Below are positions 24,637 through 34,330 of a DNA stretch of 64,000 nt, piece by piece. Below the pieces are notes generated by a model, which made no database searches, had not been told where the DNA came from, and was given only the letters and a program-made list of their open reading frames with translations. Numbering within the stretch: position 1 is the stretch's first letter; every line of letters starts with the position of its first letter. Source of the stretch: Adenanthera pavonina (taxonomy: Eukaryota > Streptophyta > Magnoliopsida > Fabales > Fabaceae); NCBI GenBank assembly GCA_026686845.1, contig JAIVEN010000007.1, positions 32,299,001 to 32,363,000 of the forward strand, given 5' to 3'. The position numbers and the translations under genes were made by a program.

Positions 24637-26346
24637 TCAGGCATTTGACATATGAAGGCATGTCGCAAGTGCCTCAGCAAAAGTGATATTAATACGGAGC
24701 TTCTTAAATATATCCAGGAACCTTTGAAAATTAGCTTCTTGCCCTTTCTTTTGCAGTCTTTGAGGGAAAGGAATAAGGGGCACATATGCCTTTACATCAT
24801 TGGAAGGGGACTTCCCTTCAGTGTTACCATCAGCTTTTGGGATCTCCTTATTCTCCTCATCCTTATCTTTCTTACCACCCTCAGTTTCTTTCCTCACCTC
24901 TTCCTTCAATTCTTTGCCACTTCTGAGAGTAATTGCCATAACTCCTTCTTTTTGATTAACTTCAGTGTTGCCAGGGAATTGGCCTTGTACCTTTTCAGTC
25001 ACCATGTTTGCTAAGTAACCCATCTGTGTCTCTAAGTTTTGAATAGCCGCTAGTGTAGAATTATTAGTAGTGATCTGGCTAACCATAAATTGATCAAAAT
25101 TTTTATTGATGGTTGCCTAATCGACCATAAATTGCTCCAAATTTTTGTTGGTAGATACTTGACTAGCCATGATTTGAGCAAGCATCTCCTCCATCTGAGA
25201 AGACTTTCCTGTTGATAGTGCTAGTGGCTAAAGGGATGCCTATTGCTGGAATCTTGGTGGTGCTGGTGAATTTTTTCAAGAGAAGTTTGGATGATTTCAC
25301 CACCCATGATTATATGTGTTTGAGAAGGGATCATTCTTTCTTTGTAGAAATTGTGGATGTTCAGCATTTGATCCCATATAATTAACTTCTGCATTCCCTT
25401 CAATCATGTGAACACATGTGTTTATAGTATGACCCGAACCAACACATGCAGAGCATAATTCTTTAGAAGGATTAAAATTATTGCTCTGTTGTTGGAAAAG
25501 AAGATCCATGCATTGATTTAACTTTTCTAGCTGTTCAGACACATCAGAGTGAGAGTTAACTTCATTGACAGGTACTCTCCTACTTCATACTCCTTTTTGT
25601 TTGGTCTAAGTTGTCACTTGATCATAAATATTTATCATCTCTTCGGCAGTCAAATTACCATCCCTTGCAGTAATGTCCACTAAAGACTGGGAGGTAGAGC
25701 ACAGAGCATTATAGAACAGTTTAGCAAGCATCATATCTTGAAATCCATGGTGTGGACACTCATATAAGTAATCCTTGAATCGATCCCAAGCTTCATAGAA
25801 TGGCTCGCCCTCCAATTGTGCAAAAAGATATATTTTATCTCTCAGGTCTACAATTCTCTGAGGAGAGTAAAACTTGGCAATGAATGCATCATAGATCTCC
25901 CTCCATGATGTCAAGGAGTTTTCAGGAAGATTTAAAATCCATCGTCGAGCACTATCCTTCATGCAAAAGTTGAAACATCTCATCTTAAGCTCCTCCTGAG
26001 TCATACCATTCGGGGGAAGTTGGTCAATCCGGTCATAGAAATCCTTCAGAAAGCCCAATGTGTCTTTGCCTATTCACCCATGAAATTGTGGCAATGAGTG
26101 TAAGTGTATGTTCTTAAACTCGTAATCTTTGGCATTGTTACATAACCAGATACATGATGGGTTGCCATAGATTGTAGGCTTATTTGCATCTCTCCAAAGT
26201 GGATTAGCTTGAGCGCTAAGAGGCACTACTTCATTAGCCATCTCGTGCCTCATTCTAGCTCTATTTTCCTTGCAAGCATGTTCAATTTCAGGATTAATAG
26301 CAATTAATTCAGAAATACTATTAAGACTTTTAGATCTCAACAGCAT
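24637..26346 (-). pseudogene. Gypsy gag gene, disrupted
   Basis: Minus-strand Gag in several frames. 26346-26074 encodes the N-terminus with ANPLWRDANKPTIYG. 26058-25606 encodes the retrotransposon Gag domain with RCFNFCMKDSARRWILNLPE, FYSPQRIVDLRDKI and EPFYEAWDRFKDYLYECPHH. At about 25460-25420 is a zinc knuckle C-SA-C-VGSG-H-TINT-C (CX2CX4HX4C). 25086-24637 encodes the C-terminal part with KEGVMAITLRSGKELKEEV and LQKKGQEANFQRFLDIFKKL. Stops and frame changes near 26070 and 25550 and in the 25100-25250 interval make it non-functional. This composition is typical of Athila/Tat-type gypsy Gag, which packages the element RNA. Confidence 0.8.
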
Positions 26347-26431
26347 GCAACAAGAAAAACAAATTCAGAGACAAACAAAAAAAATTTTTTTTAGAAGGAC
26401 TAAAAGCAATGAACTAATAAATTTGTTAGCC

Positions 26432-26449
26432 TCCCCAGCAACGACGCCA
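26432..26449 (-). other. Primer-binding site (tRNA-Asp type)
   Basis: The minus strand reads TGGCGTCGTTGCTGGGG just inside the 5' LTR. It differs at two positions from TGGCGCCGTTGCCGGGG, the complement of the plant tRNA-Asp 3' end used by many Athila/Tat gypsy elements. Both differences are C-to-T changes at sites that would have been CpG or methylated C. It fixes the orientation and the LTR boundary. Confidence 0.75.
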
Positions 26450-26455
26450 AAAACT

Positions 26456-27957
26456 TGATCGGGATCCTGCAAGTATGCAGGGTCAGTCGCAGTAATAAAA
26501 TTATATCTCTGGAATATTCCAGAGGTCGAACCCAAGGGAGGTAGTAAATTTATAGTCCAAATTTTTAATTCTAAAAGCAAGTGATAATCAAATTGAGAAT
26601 TCAAATTTAAAAGAAAAGAAACAGGAAACAAAACAAAGTTTGAGTTTGATTCAGTTCTAGAAACGTCAAGGGATTAGGATTCACCTTATGAGATAATTAG
26701 ATTTTATTTCTTAGTTAGACTCTGCATAAGTATAGTGACCGTTGTTCCTAAAGCGTCTTAATTACCTCTTGGTCAATTATTCCTTATTTAATTAGGATTC
26801 AATTCGTTCTCGCGCAACTAAAGTTCCTAATTAAACCTTGAAAACTACAACTTATATCACCATGAATTCCTAATTCTATCTCTAGATTAGTTATTCATGT
26901 TTATCTCTCTATATTTAGGTTTACTCTTCACCTCTCAGTCCATCAAGTTTAGCCATTAATTAGATTCTATGGTGATCAAGCATAAAATCCACATGAACAA
27001 ATAAAAGATATAAATATAATAAAAAGATAAATTAAATATAACTTGAAGAACAAATTAAAGAGTCTTAACTAGATAAATAAATCCAATCCATCCCAGTTAG
27101 GCTACAACCCTACCCTCGACTGGGAAATTTAGCTACTCATGGAAATAGAAATTAAATCACAACTAAAATCCTAAATCATAGTGAAAATAATAACAAAACA
27201 GAGTTATATTAGAGAAGAATGAATCTATCGCTAATACTCCCCGAATCTCCTTGCTTTCTCTCTATAAGATGCTCTTAGTTGCTCCCAGATACGTTTAGAA
27301 CCGTATTCTTTGACTTCTGAGTGTGTTTTTGAATCCTCCTTTATGTTTTTATTGTATCTCCTTATATAGAAAAAATTTAGAAGCTCATAAAATCCCAAAA
27401 TATCACCAAAAAGCGTCAAAAACAAGTTTTTATGGGCTTTTATTGCTTGACCCAGCGCCGGGTGTCCATATACTCATCCCATATGATGTCGGGTGCTTCT
27501 AAAAGGCTAAAAAATGTTAAAATTGTGTTGACCCAGCATCGGATGGGTTTGACCCGGCGCCGGGTGCCTCTGTTGTACGGAAATGTGCTTTGTTCAGCTT
27601 ACAAAATCACTAGCTCGTATTGACATTTTGAGTTCAATTTTTACCATGATAACTTTGGAATTTTGGAAAACTCAAAACATGAAAGTTGTAGATCTATATC
27701 TTAGATTTTCAAATCATCTTAAATCACTTTAATCAGAGTTTATATGTGAGTGTTATGATCAAAATACCAAAGGGTGTCAAAACATTTCAGCATGACCAAT
27801 TTGTAACGTTTTTGCTCCGAATGCTTCCAAATGAGCCTATAACGCCGTGAAACACAAAAATATGTAAAATCATACTAAAATATATCAATGTAAACATATT
27901 TAGATACAATTTAGAGCTTAAATATGGGTATTTCATATGTATAAAATGGACACATCA
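26456..27957 (-). repeat. 5' LTR of the gypsy gag element
   Basis: 1502 bp. On the minus strand it starts TGATGTGTCCATTTTATAC (27957 downward) and ends GGATCCCGATCA just before the AGTTTTTGGCG leader and primer-binding site. The end region carries GACCCTGCATACTTGCAGG, a short inverted repeat. No second LTR of this sequence is visible at the other end of the element, so age cannot be read from LTR divergence. The frames at 27231-27425 and 27432-27623 lie inside it and are not genes. Confidence 0.7.
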
Positions 27958-27972
27958 CTATAGTTTTGATAA

Positions 27973-29630
27973 TGTTAGATATGCTGGCTTCCCAAGAGAG
28001 GGGTGAATTGGGAAGATTAAAATTTTCTGCAAAAGTCAAGAAAGTAATGAAAGCAAAAATGACAGTAAAAACAGAGTATAAAAAAATAATAATGTAAGAG
28101 CAGTAAAAGAGAAGGGAAGACACAGATGTTTATCCTGGTTCGGTCTCTCTATCTTGACCTACGTCCAGTCCTCATGTCACTACTTAAGATTTTTCACTAT
28201 CTTGCAAGAATTTAGTGGGCTTCTTGCAATTGTCTCAGTACAACTTGATGCTCTGTTCTTAGAGCTTACAACCTCACTCTTTGCACTCTACTTAAAGTGC
28301 TTCCCAAATCCCCTGCGATATCCCCTCACAATAAAATCTTTCTTTCAAATGAAGATAAGGTGGATTACAATGATTGAACTATCTAATTAAGAGTGTATAT
28401 GAAGATTGGAGTACAGAATAATGAAGTATGTGAGAGTAAGATACTTTGACTTAAGAATTTGATAAAGTTTCAGTATATACAATGTAAAATCGTTACCCAC
28501 AACTTCAAATGAAGTTCTATTTATAGATTTATATCTTAACTATATGTTAGAGATAAGATCTAGCCGTTAGAGACGTTACCCAATAGTGACTCTAAAAAAC
28601 TATCTGTTCACCAACCGTATTTAATGCGTCTAACACTCAAAGTTCAAATTTTGGTTGGTCAATAGACGAATTTCACAGGGACCAAAAGTTAAAGACTTTA
28701 ATGTTGAACTTTAAAGTTCATCTGTTATGAAGCAAAGTTCAAATTTTCATCTTTGAAAAATGTTTCTATCGTAGAACATACGAATTTTCAAGTTAAAGTT
28801 CTTCTGGTAAGTGTGAACAATTGCCTGATATTGCTACAGTGCCTTCGAGGTTTGAATTTTGGTGCCTAAAATTCGTCTGTCAGTGAGCAGCTCAATAAGG
28901 CACAATAGTTCATCTTTTTGAAATTTGAATTTTCAAAATCCAAAGTTCGTCTATCAAAGAGAGCTCTTATTAGACTTAGTTCAAAGTTCAAATTTCTGAA
29001 TACCAACATCCGTATGTCAACAGATTATCATAATTGACTTACAAGCTTTGTTTCTAAAATTTGAATTTTTAAAATCAAAGTTCGTTTATCAGTGAGCTAA
29101 CTTTGGACTCTTTTTAAACTTTACTTTCAGATAAACTTTGATATATCCTCAGACAAATTTTTCATTTTTCATGAATTGTGTTTTATCAGAAATTCAAATT
29201 TTTAAAACTCAAAGTTCATCTGTCAGATAAGGCTCTTATGAGACTTAATCAAAAGTTCAAATTTCTACACTCAAAGTTCATCAGTCAAAGGAATCTCTTT
29301 TCTGACTAACTTATTTTCAATTCGAAATTCAAATTTCAGAAGCCAAAGTTCAAATTTTGAAAGCAATAGATCAGTTTTAACACTTTAAGGTTCATCTATT
29401 AGTGGGTGTTTATCAAATATTCTATGAATTATCATAGAATCATATTTGTAAAACATTCTTTTGTCAGTTCAAAGTCTTTTACTCAAATTAAACATAGTAA
29501 GAAATCCTATATCTAATCTTGTGTTGATTTTACTTGGATTTATCCATTTGAGATCTTTTATACACATTTGATATTTTCTTTTCAAGCTCTAAAAGATTAG
29601 TTTGGAATCATCAAAACACTTGATTTAACA
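27973..29630 (-). mobile_element. Copia/SIRE-like solo LTR, minus strand
   Basis: 1658 bp. On the plus strand it runs from TGTTAGATATGCTGGCTTCC to ACTTGATTTAACA, the reverse complement of the family's TGTT...AACA form. The target duplication is GATAA (27968-27972) and GATAG (29631-29635), one mismatch. Removing it joins CTATAGTTTT to GATAGTATATTAG, restoring the Helitron helicase frame (SFDSILEENDNVD). Its internal palindromes are more degraded than in the copy at 438-2162, suggesting it is older. No coding capacity. Confidence 0.8.
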
Positions 29631-30155
29631 GATAGTATATTAGAGGAAAATGACAATGTGGATTCTGTTAATAATTTTTATTCCTCTAAATTATTGAATT
29701 CAATTTCCATATCAGGTCTTCCAAATCATGAAATTAGGTTAAATGTTGGAGCACTTATTATTTTCATGAGAAATATTGACAAGTCATTGGGTTTTTGTAT
29801 TAACACTCATCTCATTATTACACAAAATAGCAAGTATATAATATTTCAAGTTAAGGTCATGTTTGAATCAAATGCATGAATGGTTGAAATTTTGGATACT
29901 TAGAATATTTATGATTTCATCATATTCAAGACTACTATTTAATATGAAAAGACAGTAATTTCTTATATTGTTAGCTTTTGTTATGAACATAAACAATAGT
30001 TAGAGGCAAACTCTATGCAGTATGGATTTATATTTGTCAAAACCTGTATTTATAGATAGACAACTCTATGTTGTTGTATTATGTGTACGATCTAATAGTG
30101 GATTGAAGATAATGATTTTATATAAGGATGGCAATTTAAGTGTGTATACAAAATA
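29631..30155 (+). pseudogene. Helitron Pif1-like helicase, C-terminal fragment
   Basis: 29631-29879 reads DSILEENDNVDSVNNFY, then LNSISISGLPNHEIRLNVGA and LIIFMRNIDKSLGFC, matching the helicase C-terminal region (..SGLPNHxLxLKVG..MLLRNIDQ..G). A second piece at about 30027-30151 reads LYLSKPVFIDRQLYVVVLCV followed by RSNSGLKIMI. This is motif VI, where the family has QLYVAxSRV, so the Ser-Arg with the arginine finger is replaced by Leu-Cys. A TGA at 29877 and a TAG near 30149 break the frame. About 100 residues between the two helicase fragments are missing. It belongs with 16729-17194. Confidence 0.8.
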
Positions 30156-30299
30156 GTGTTTAATAATCTCAACTAATAGTTTTACATTATTATTTCCTTT
30201 ATAGTCACTTATTATTAATACATTAAATACTTTGTGATGTTATTATGTATAATTTTATCATTAAATCTGTTTAAAAATGTAGAAAGTTTTATTGATCCC

Positions 30300-30324
30300 A
30301 TGCATTGCACGGATTACATACTAG
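30300..30324 (+). other. Helitron 3' terminal hairpin and CTAG
   Basis: CCATGC (30299-30304), loop ATT and GCACGG (30308-30313) form a stem with one mismatch, followed by ATTACATA and CTAG. The single mismatch (A opposite C) is what a CpG deamination of CCGTGC would give. The next base, T at 30325, is the 3' half of the AT target. Confidence 0.85.
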
Positions 30325-31072
30325 TTATATGTAAATTTCAAAAGTTGATTTTGGGTAAATAGTTTTGATTTTGCATCATTGGGAAATTTCTTTTCGTTTA
30401 TAAGCTGCCGCTCAAAAAGAATGTTTTCCTTCCAACTGTCTAACTTGTTATTTTTATATATTACCGATAAAAGTATATTTTTAATTAATCTTTTAATTTT
30501 ATCCCAAGTTTTAATTTGGTCATTTGATGTTATTAAGTTTATTTTTAATCATATAATTTGATAATACAGAAAAAAATTTCTCTCCTTTAACACTGTTAAT
30601 TATTTTGGATAAATTTTTTTTTCAGATAAACACGGTTAATTTACTTAACGAAGAGTGTCTGCATGGAATTAAATTAAATTACCTATAACAATTTTAACAA
30701 TCTCATACTGGCACTACTAATAAAACAAAAAAATAATAATAATGCTCCTTTATTTAATCCCAATTCATTTACTATTTTTTTAGTTTAATTTAATAACGTA
30801 GATGCTACAAAAGGTTAAATAAATAAAAGAGAGAGCACAAAATAAAGATTTTATGACATACGATGACTTTAATTTAGAATCCAAATTTATGGTTCTCGAC
30901 AAAAAATGAATCATTGTTAAAACTTAAAAGTTCAAACATAAAAAATAATAAAGAGAGAAAAATTGCTGACCCACAAAAATACTGCTTTCGTGCACGTCAA
31001 ATTGGGTTGAAAAAAGAATTTATTATTAGTATTAGATTCAACCACTGCACATTCACTCAATGCGAGAGTGAT
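30325..31072. repeat. Proximal upstream flank of P450 copy 1
   Basis: About 750 bp between the Helitron and the TATA box, matching 59432-60194 upstream of copy 2 with few differences. It holds the gene's likely proximal promoter. No open frame is supported; the frame at 30914-31174 runs into the P450 start in another phase and is not a gene. Confidence 0.7.
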
Positions 31073-31082
31073 CTATATAAAT
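31073..31082 (+). promoter_or_regulatory. TATA box of P450 copy 1
   Basis: CTATATAAAT, 43 bp upstream of the ATG at 31126. The identical motif stands in the same place before copy 2. A transcription start about 30 bp downstream would give a very short 5' leader. Confidence 0.65.
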
Positions 31083-31125
31083 CATTCTGCCCTACACAAT
31101 GTATTAACATCGCAGTTTTGCAGTC

Positions 31126-33156
31126 ATGGAGATTCAGATCTTCTTCTTCACCTTGTTTTGCTTCCTTCTTCTGATAAACAAGCGATCAAATCCAAATAAA
31201 TCCACCAAAACCCTACCCCTACCCCCGGGGCCATGGAAGTTGCCTCTTATAGGGAACATCCATCAAATTGTAGGGTTACGACCCCATCACTCTTTAAGAA
31301 ACTTAGCCAAAAAGTATGGACCCTTAATGCACCTTCAGCTCGGAGAGACATCCAATGTCGTAGTCTCTTCCTCAGAAATGGCCAAAGAGATCTTTAAAAC
31401 CCATGACCTTATCTTCTCCGATAGGCCTCATTTTCTTGCTGCCAAGTTTATCACTTACAACTACATAGACATGGGATTTTCCCCGTATGGAAGCCATTGG
31501 AGGCAACTCCGAAAAATATGTACTTTGGAGCTTTTTAGCGTAAAGCGTTCTCGATCCTTTAGGTCCATAAGGGAAGAGGAGGTATCTGAACTTGTCAAAG
31601 ATATCTCCTCTAAAGAAGGGTCAATCATAAATCTCAGTAAGAAAATACTCATCACCATAAATTCCATACTTGCAAGAGCAGCCTTTGGTAAGAAGTCTAC
31701 AGATCAAGAAGCTTTCATATCTACTATGTACGATATTGCGAAGCTGATGGGAGGTATGTCAGTTGTTGATCTCTTTCCTTCTGTCAAAGTTCTTCCAGTA
31801 ATCACGCGGATGAAAGCTAAACTTGAAAGGATCCACAGATTGAATGATCAAATAATGGAAAACATCATCAGGGATCACAAAGAAAGGAGAGCAGGAAGCA
31901 ATGAAAATGACGAGGATAATCTAGTTGATCTTCTTCTAAAGTTTCAGGAGGGAGAAGATACAGAACATCCCTTGACTCACGTCCACGTGAAATCCGTCAT
32001 TCTGGTGAGTAGCATGTGTTAGAAATTTTATCATTGTGAGCTTTTCATTTATATAATTTTATAAAAAATGAACAGCTATATATGTATCATTCAGGTTAAT
32101 GGCTATGAAGTGAGACCCCCAATAATCTCAGTAATCTCTTTTGCATAAATAGGCTATGCACACCTTACGTTTATGCAGTATTTATGGTTATGCACATCTC
32201 GTTAAATTTCCTTAGGGAGTGACATGTACTACTCTCCACTTTGATTATAATTATTAGAGTAAACTATGACTCTAATCTCCAAAATTTTATATGTTGCAAG
32301 AAGTCACTACTGAGTGAATTAAATGTATAGAGAATGCATTTAATGATTATTATATAGATTTTGAAAACATTTTTGGAGCCAAATGATTTAGTGATATTTA
32401 AATAACCAAATCGATGGGTTCAAATATTCAAGTATAGGAAATTACTGCTGGAGTGGCTCACCTAAAATATTGATGTTCAAAGTGAGCATCCAATATATCA
32501 ATTCGTATGTGATATAGTTTATATGTTATCCCATAAATTTTCAGGATATATTCCTCGCTGGATCTGAGACTTCATCAACTACTCTAGAGTGGGCAATGTC
32601 AGAATTAATGAGGTACCCAGAGGTGATGAAGAGGGCTCAAGCTGAGGTCCGAAAGATCTACCATGGAAAAGCATTTGTGGATGAAAGTGAGATTCATCAA
32701 TTTAAATACTTAAATGCAATTGTGAAAGAAACCTTAAGGCTACACCCACCTGCACCGCTGCTAATTCCAAGGGAAAACACGGAGAGATGTGTGATCAATG
32801 GGTATGAGATACCTGAAAGGACCAAAATCATTGTTAATGGATGGGCGATAGGAAGAGATCCCAAATTTTGGGATGATGCTTAGACCTTCAAACCTGAGAG
32901 ATTTTTGGATAATCCAATTGATTTCAAAGGAACACACTTCGATTATATACCATTTGGTGCTGGAAGAAGAATATGCCCTGGAATTAACTTCGGTTTGCCC
33001 TCCATTGAACTTCTCCTTGCTCATTTGCTTCATCATTTTGATTGGAAGTTGCCAAACGGAATCACTCCTCAAGAACTTGACATGTCTGAGTCGTATGGTG
33101 CGACTGTAGGAAGAAAGGAGGATCTCTTGGTAGTTCCACTGGGTTATCGACCCTAG
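31126..33156 (+). pseudogene. CYP71-clan cytochrome P450, copy 1, nonsense-truncated
   Basis: Two exons: 31126-32004 and 32545-33156, with a 540-bp GT/AG phase-0 intron. Full reading would give 496 residues: an N-terminal hydrophobic anchor, the PPGP hinge at 33-36, WRQLR in helix C at 125-129, AGSET in helix I at 298-302, ETLR at 355-358, then PERF and the heme loop FGAGRRICPG with Cys437. Codon 406 (32881-32883) is TAG where copy 2 has GAG (Glu). The product would stop at 405 residues, before PERF and the heme cysteine, and could not bind heme. No other frame break is seen, so the lesion looks recent. The family is CYP71 (CYP71D/CYP71BE/CYP726-like), ER-bound monooxygenases often in terpenoid or other specialised metabolism; the substrate is unknown. 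A sequencing error at this base cannot be excluded. Confidence 0.85.
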
Positions 33157-33799
33157 TTCTATAATTGCCTTAATCATATGTCGCAGGTCGGTACCTCTTA
33201 GCGTTTTGACTTTGAATAAAGGTACTTAAGCGTCCTAGTGTTTTGACTTTGAATAAAGGTACTTAAGCGACTTGTTCTGCCTTTATCATTTTGTCGACAT
33301 TGTTGTAAAACTTTGTTGATGGTTTCAAATAAATAAGTATAAATAATATGGTCCAATGTTCAGAAAACGAAAGAGCTTCACAAATAGAATAAATAAGTAT
33401 ATTACCCGAAATTGTCGTTAAAAGTTTTGTTTATCTTTTTTTTTTGTGGGTTTGGTATTGGCTTGCATTTCATGTGCAAATTGCATGCAATGACCACTAG
33501 AAATTGAAAAATGAAATGCATTTCAGTTCTTGACATTAGTATGAATGGGCGTGTAAATGACATTAGTCTAGAAATGCCATCTTACATCAAAACCTTTGGT
33601 TGATAATTGATTCAAGAAACTTTTTGCACGTGTAAAATAATATTTTTTATTGTAATTTTAATCAATTAAGATATAATATCACATTTTACTCTGTCAGTTT
33701 CTGGTAAAGGGAAGAATATATATTCATACTGTATATGATAAGCTGAAGCAATGTTTGACACAACGTATTGAAGTCCTTCAACAACACACAAAACATTCT
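33157..33799 (+). repeat. 3' flank of P450 copy 1 with doubled poly(A) signal
   Basis: Matches 62276-63070 after copy 2. Two AATAAA signals (33215-33220 and 33252-33257) sit in a 37-bp tandem repeat beginning GTTTTGACTTTGAATAAAGG. Similarity to the copy 2 flank ends near 33799, after ACAACACACAAAACATTC. Copy 2 has about 200 bp extra in this flank (around 62600-62790). No gene. Confidence 0.7.
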
Positions 33800-33819
33800 T
33801 GTTTATCTTTTATACTTTG

Positions 33820-34330
33820 ATTCTTATTCCTTAATGTTTCAATTTTTACTTTGGCTTGTTCAAGTCTAGTGAGTGTTAGTTTATTACATCATGTTAAATG
33901 AATTCTTCGTGAGACGACATCCCTTCATTACACTTCCGATATTAGAATATTTTAATGAACAATATATATTTATATATATTTATATGTCAGTACCCTACAA
34001 ATAAATTAAACCATGTGAAAGGTAAGTTATGTGGAGAAATTTAAAATTGACTACCCTGCAAAGTTGAGAAAACTAGCTTCATCAATTAATCAGACAGTGC
34101 TTAAATTAAAGTCATAGCTAGGAAGAATATATATATATATATGCATATGATTCATATAAGTCCATTTGGTCACCAAACTAAGGGATTAAATTAATTTAAA
34201 ACGGCATCTTAGCATCACTTAGTAAGTGATGCGTTCGAATCGGCATCCATGAATTAGAAATTAATTTAGGAACAGTAACCCATGTAAACACACTTTGACT
34301 AAACCATTAAAATGAATTTCTTCCCTTCTT
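33820..34330. repeat. Third copy of the P450 intergenic unit, divergent
   Basis: 33820-33915 resembles 58966-59060, and 34090-34320 resembles 11470-11760 and 59065-59320, including AAAACGGCATCTTAGC and the AATCGGCATCCATGAAT block. Order and orientation are the same as upstream of both P450s, so this is the start of a further array unit. No P450 exon follows it; LTR insertions begin at 34571. Divergence is visibly higher than between the other two copies. Confidence 0.65.

Larger units (their letters stand above)
21090..27957 (-). mobile_element. Gypsy (Athila/Tat-type) gag-protease element, minus strand, 3' truncated
   Basis: On the minus strand the order is: 5' LTR 27957-26456 (starting TGATGTGTCC), a primer-binding site at 26449-26432, gag (26346-24637), a protease-like frame (22869-22342), then a 3' non-coding region. 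That region holds GGGAGGCAACCCAAC (about 22112-22126) and GTATGGGGGG near 21860-21869, a purine-rich block like those near the 3' ends of such elements. No reverse transcriptase, RNase H or integrase was seen, so it resembles gag-only, non-autonomous gypsy derivatives. The 3' LTR is missing. A copia-type solo LTR (22835-24513) splits it. After the 5' LTR, 15 bp of Helitron helicase sequence resumes. Confidence 0.7.
11850..30324 (+). mobile_element. Helitron, 18.5 kb, with nested retroelements
   Basis: The left end is TCTATTATATATATAAAG at 11850 after an A, and the right end is a GC-rich hairpin CCATGC-ATT-GCACGG followed 9 nt later by CTAG (30321-30324) before a T. These are canonical plant Helitron ends (5' TC, 3' hairpin-CTRR, A|T target). 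Upstream of P450 copy 2 the uninterrupted target is present at 59422-59440, and joining 11849 to 30325 restores that alignment base for base. Inside are an RPA1-like pseudogene and a broken Pif1-like helicase, the usual cargo of autonomous plant Helitrons. No Rep (HUH) domain was recognised. Later LTR insertions at 17195-29630 account for most of the length. The native element may have been about 6 kb. Confidence 0.9.

Noticed and set aside
32545..33156. Treating P450 copy 1 as a functional gene with a second start after the stop
   Set aside because: The part after the stop begins with no promoter or start context and would lack everything before the heme loop. The part before it lacks the heme cysteine.
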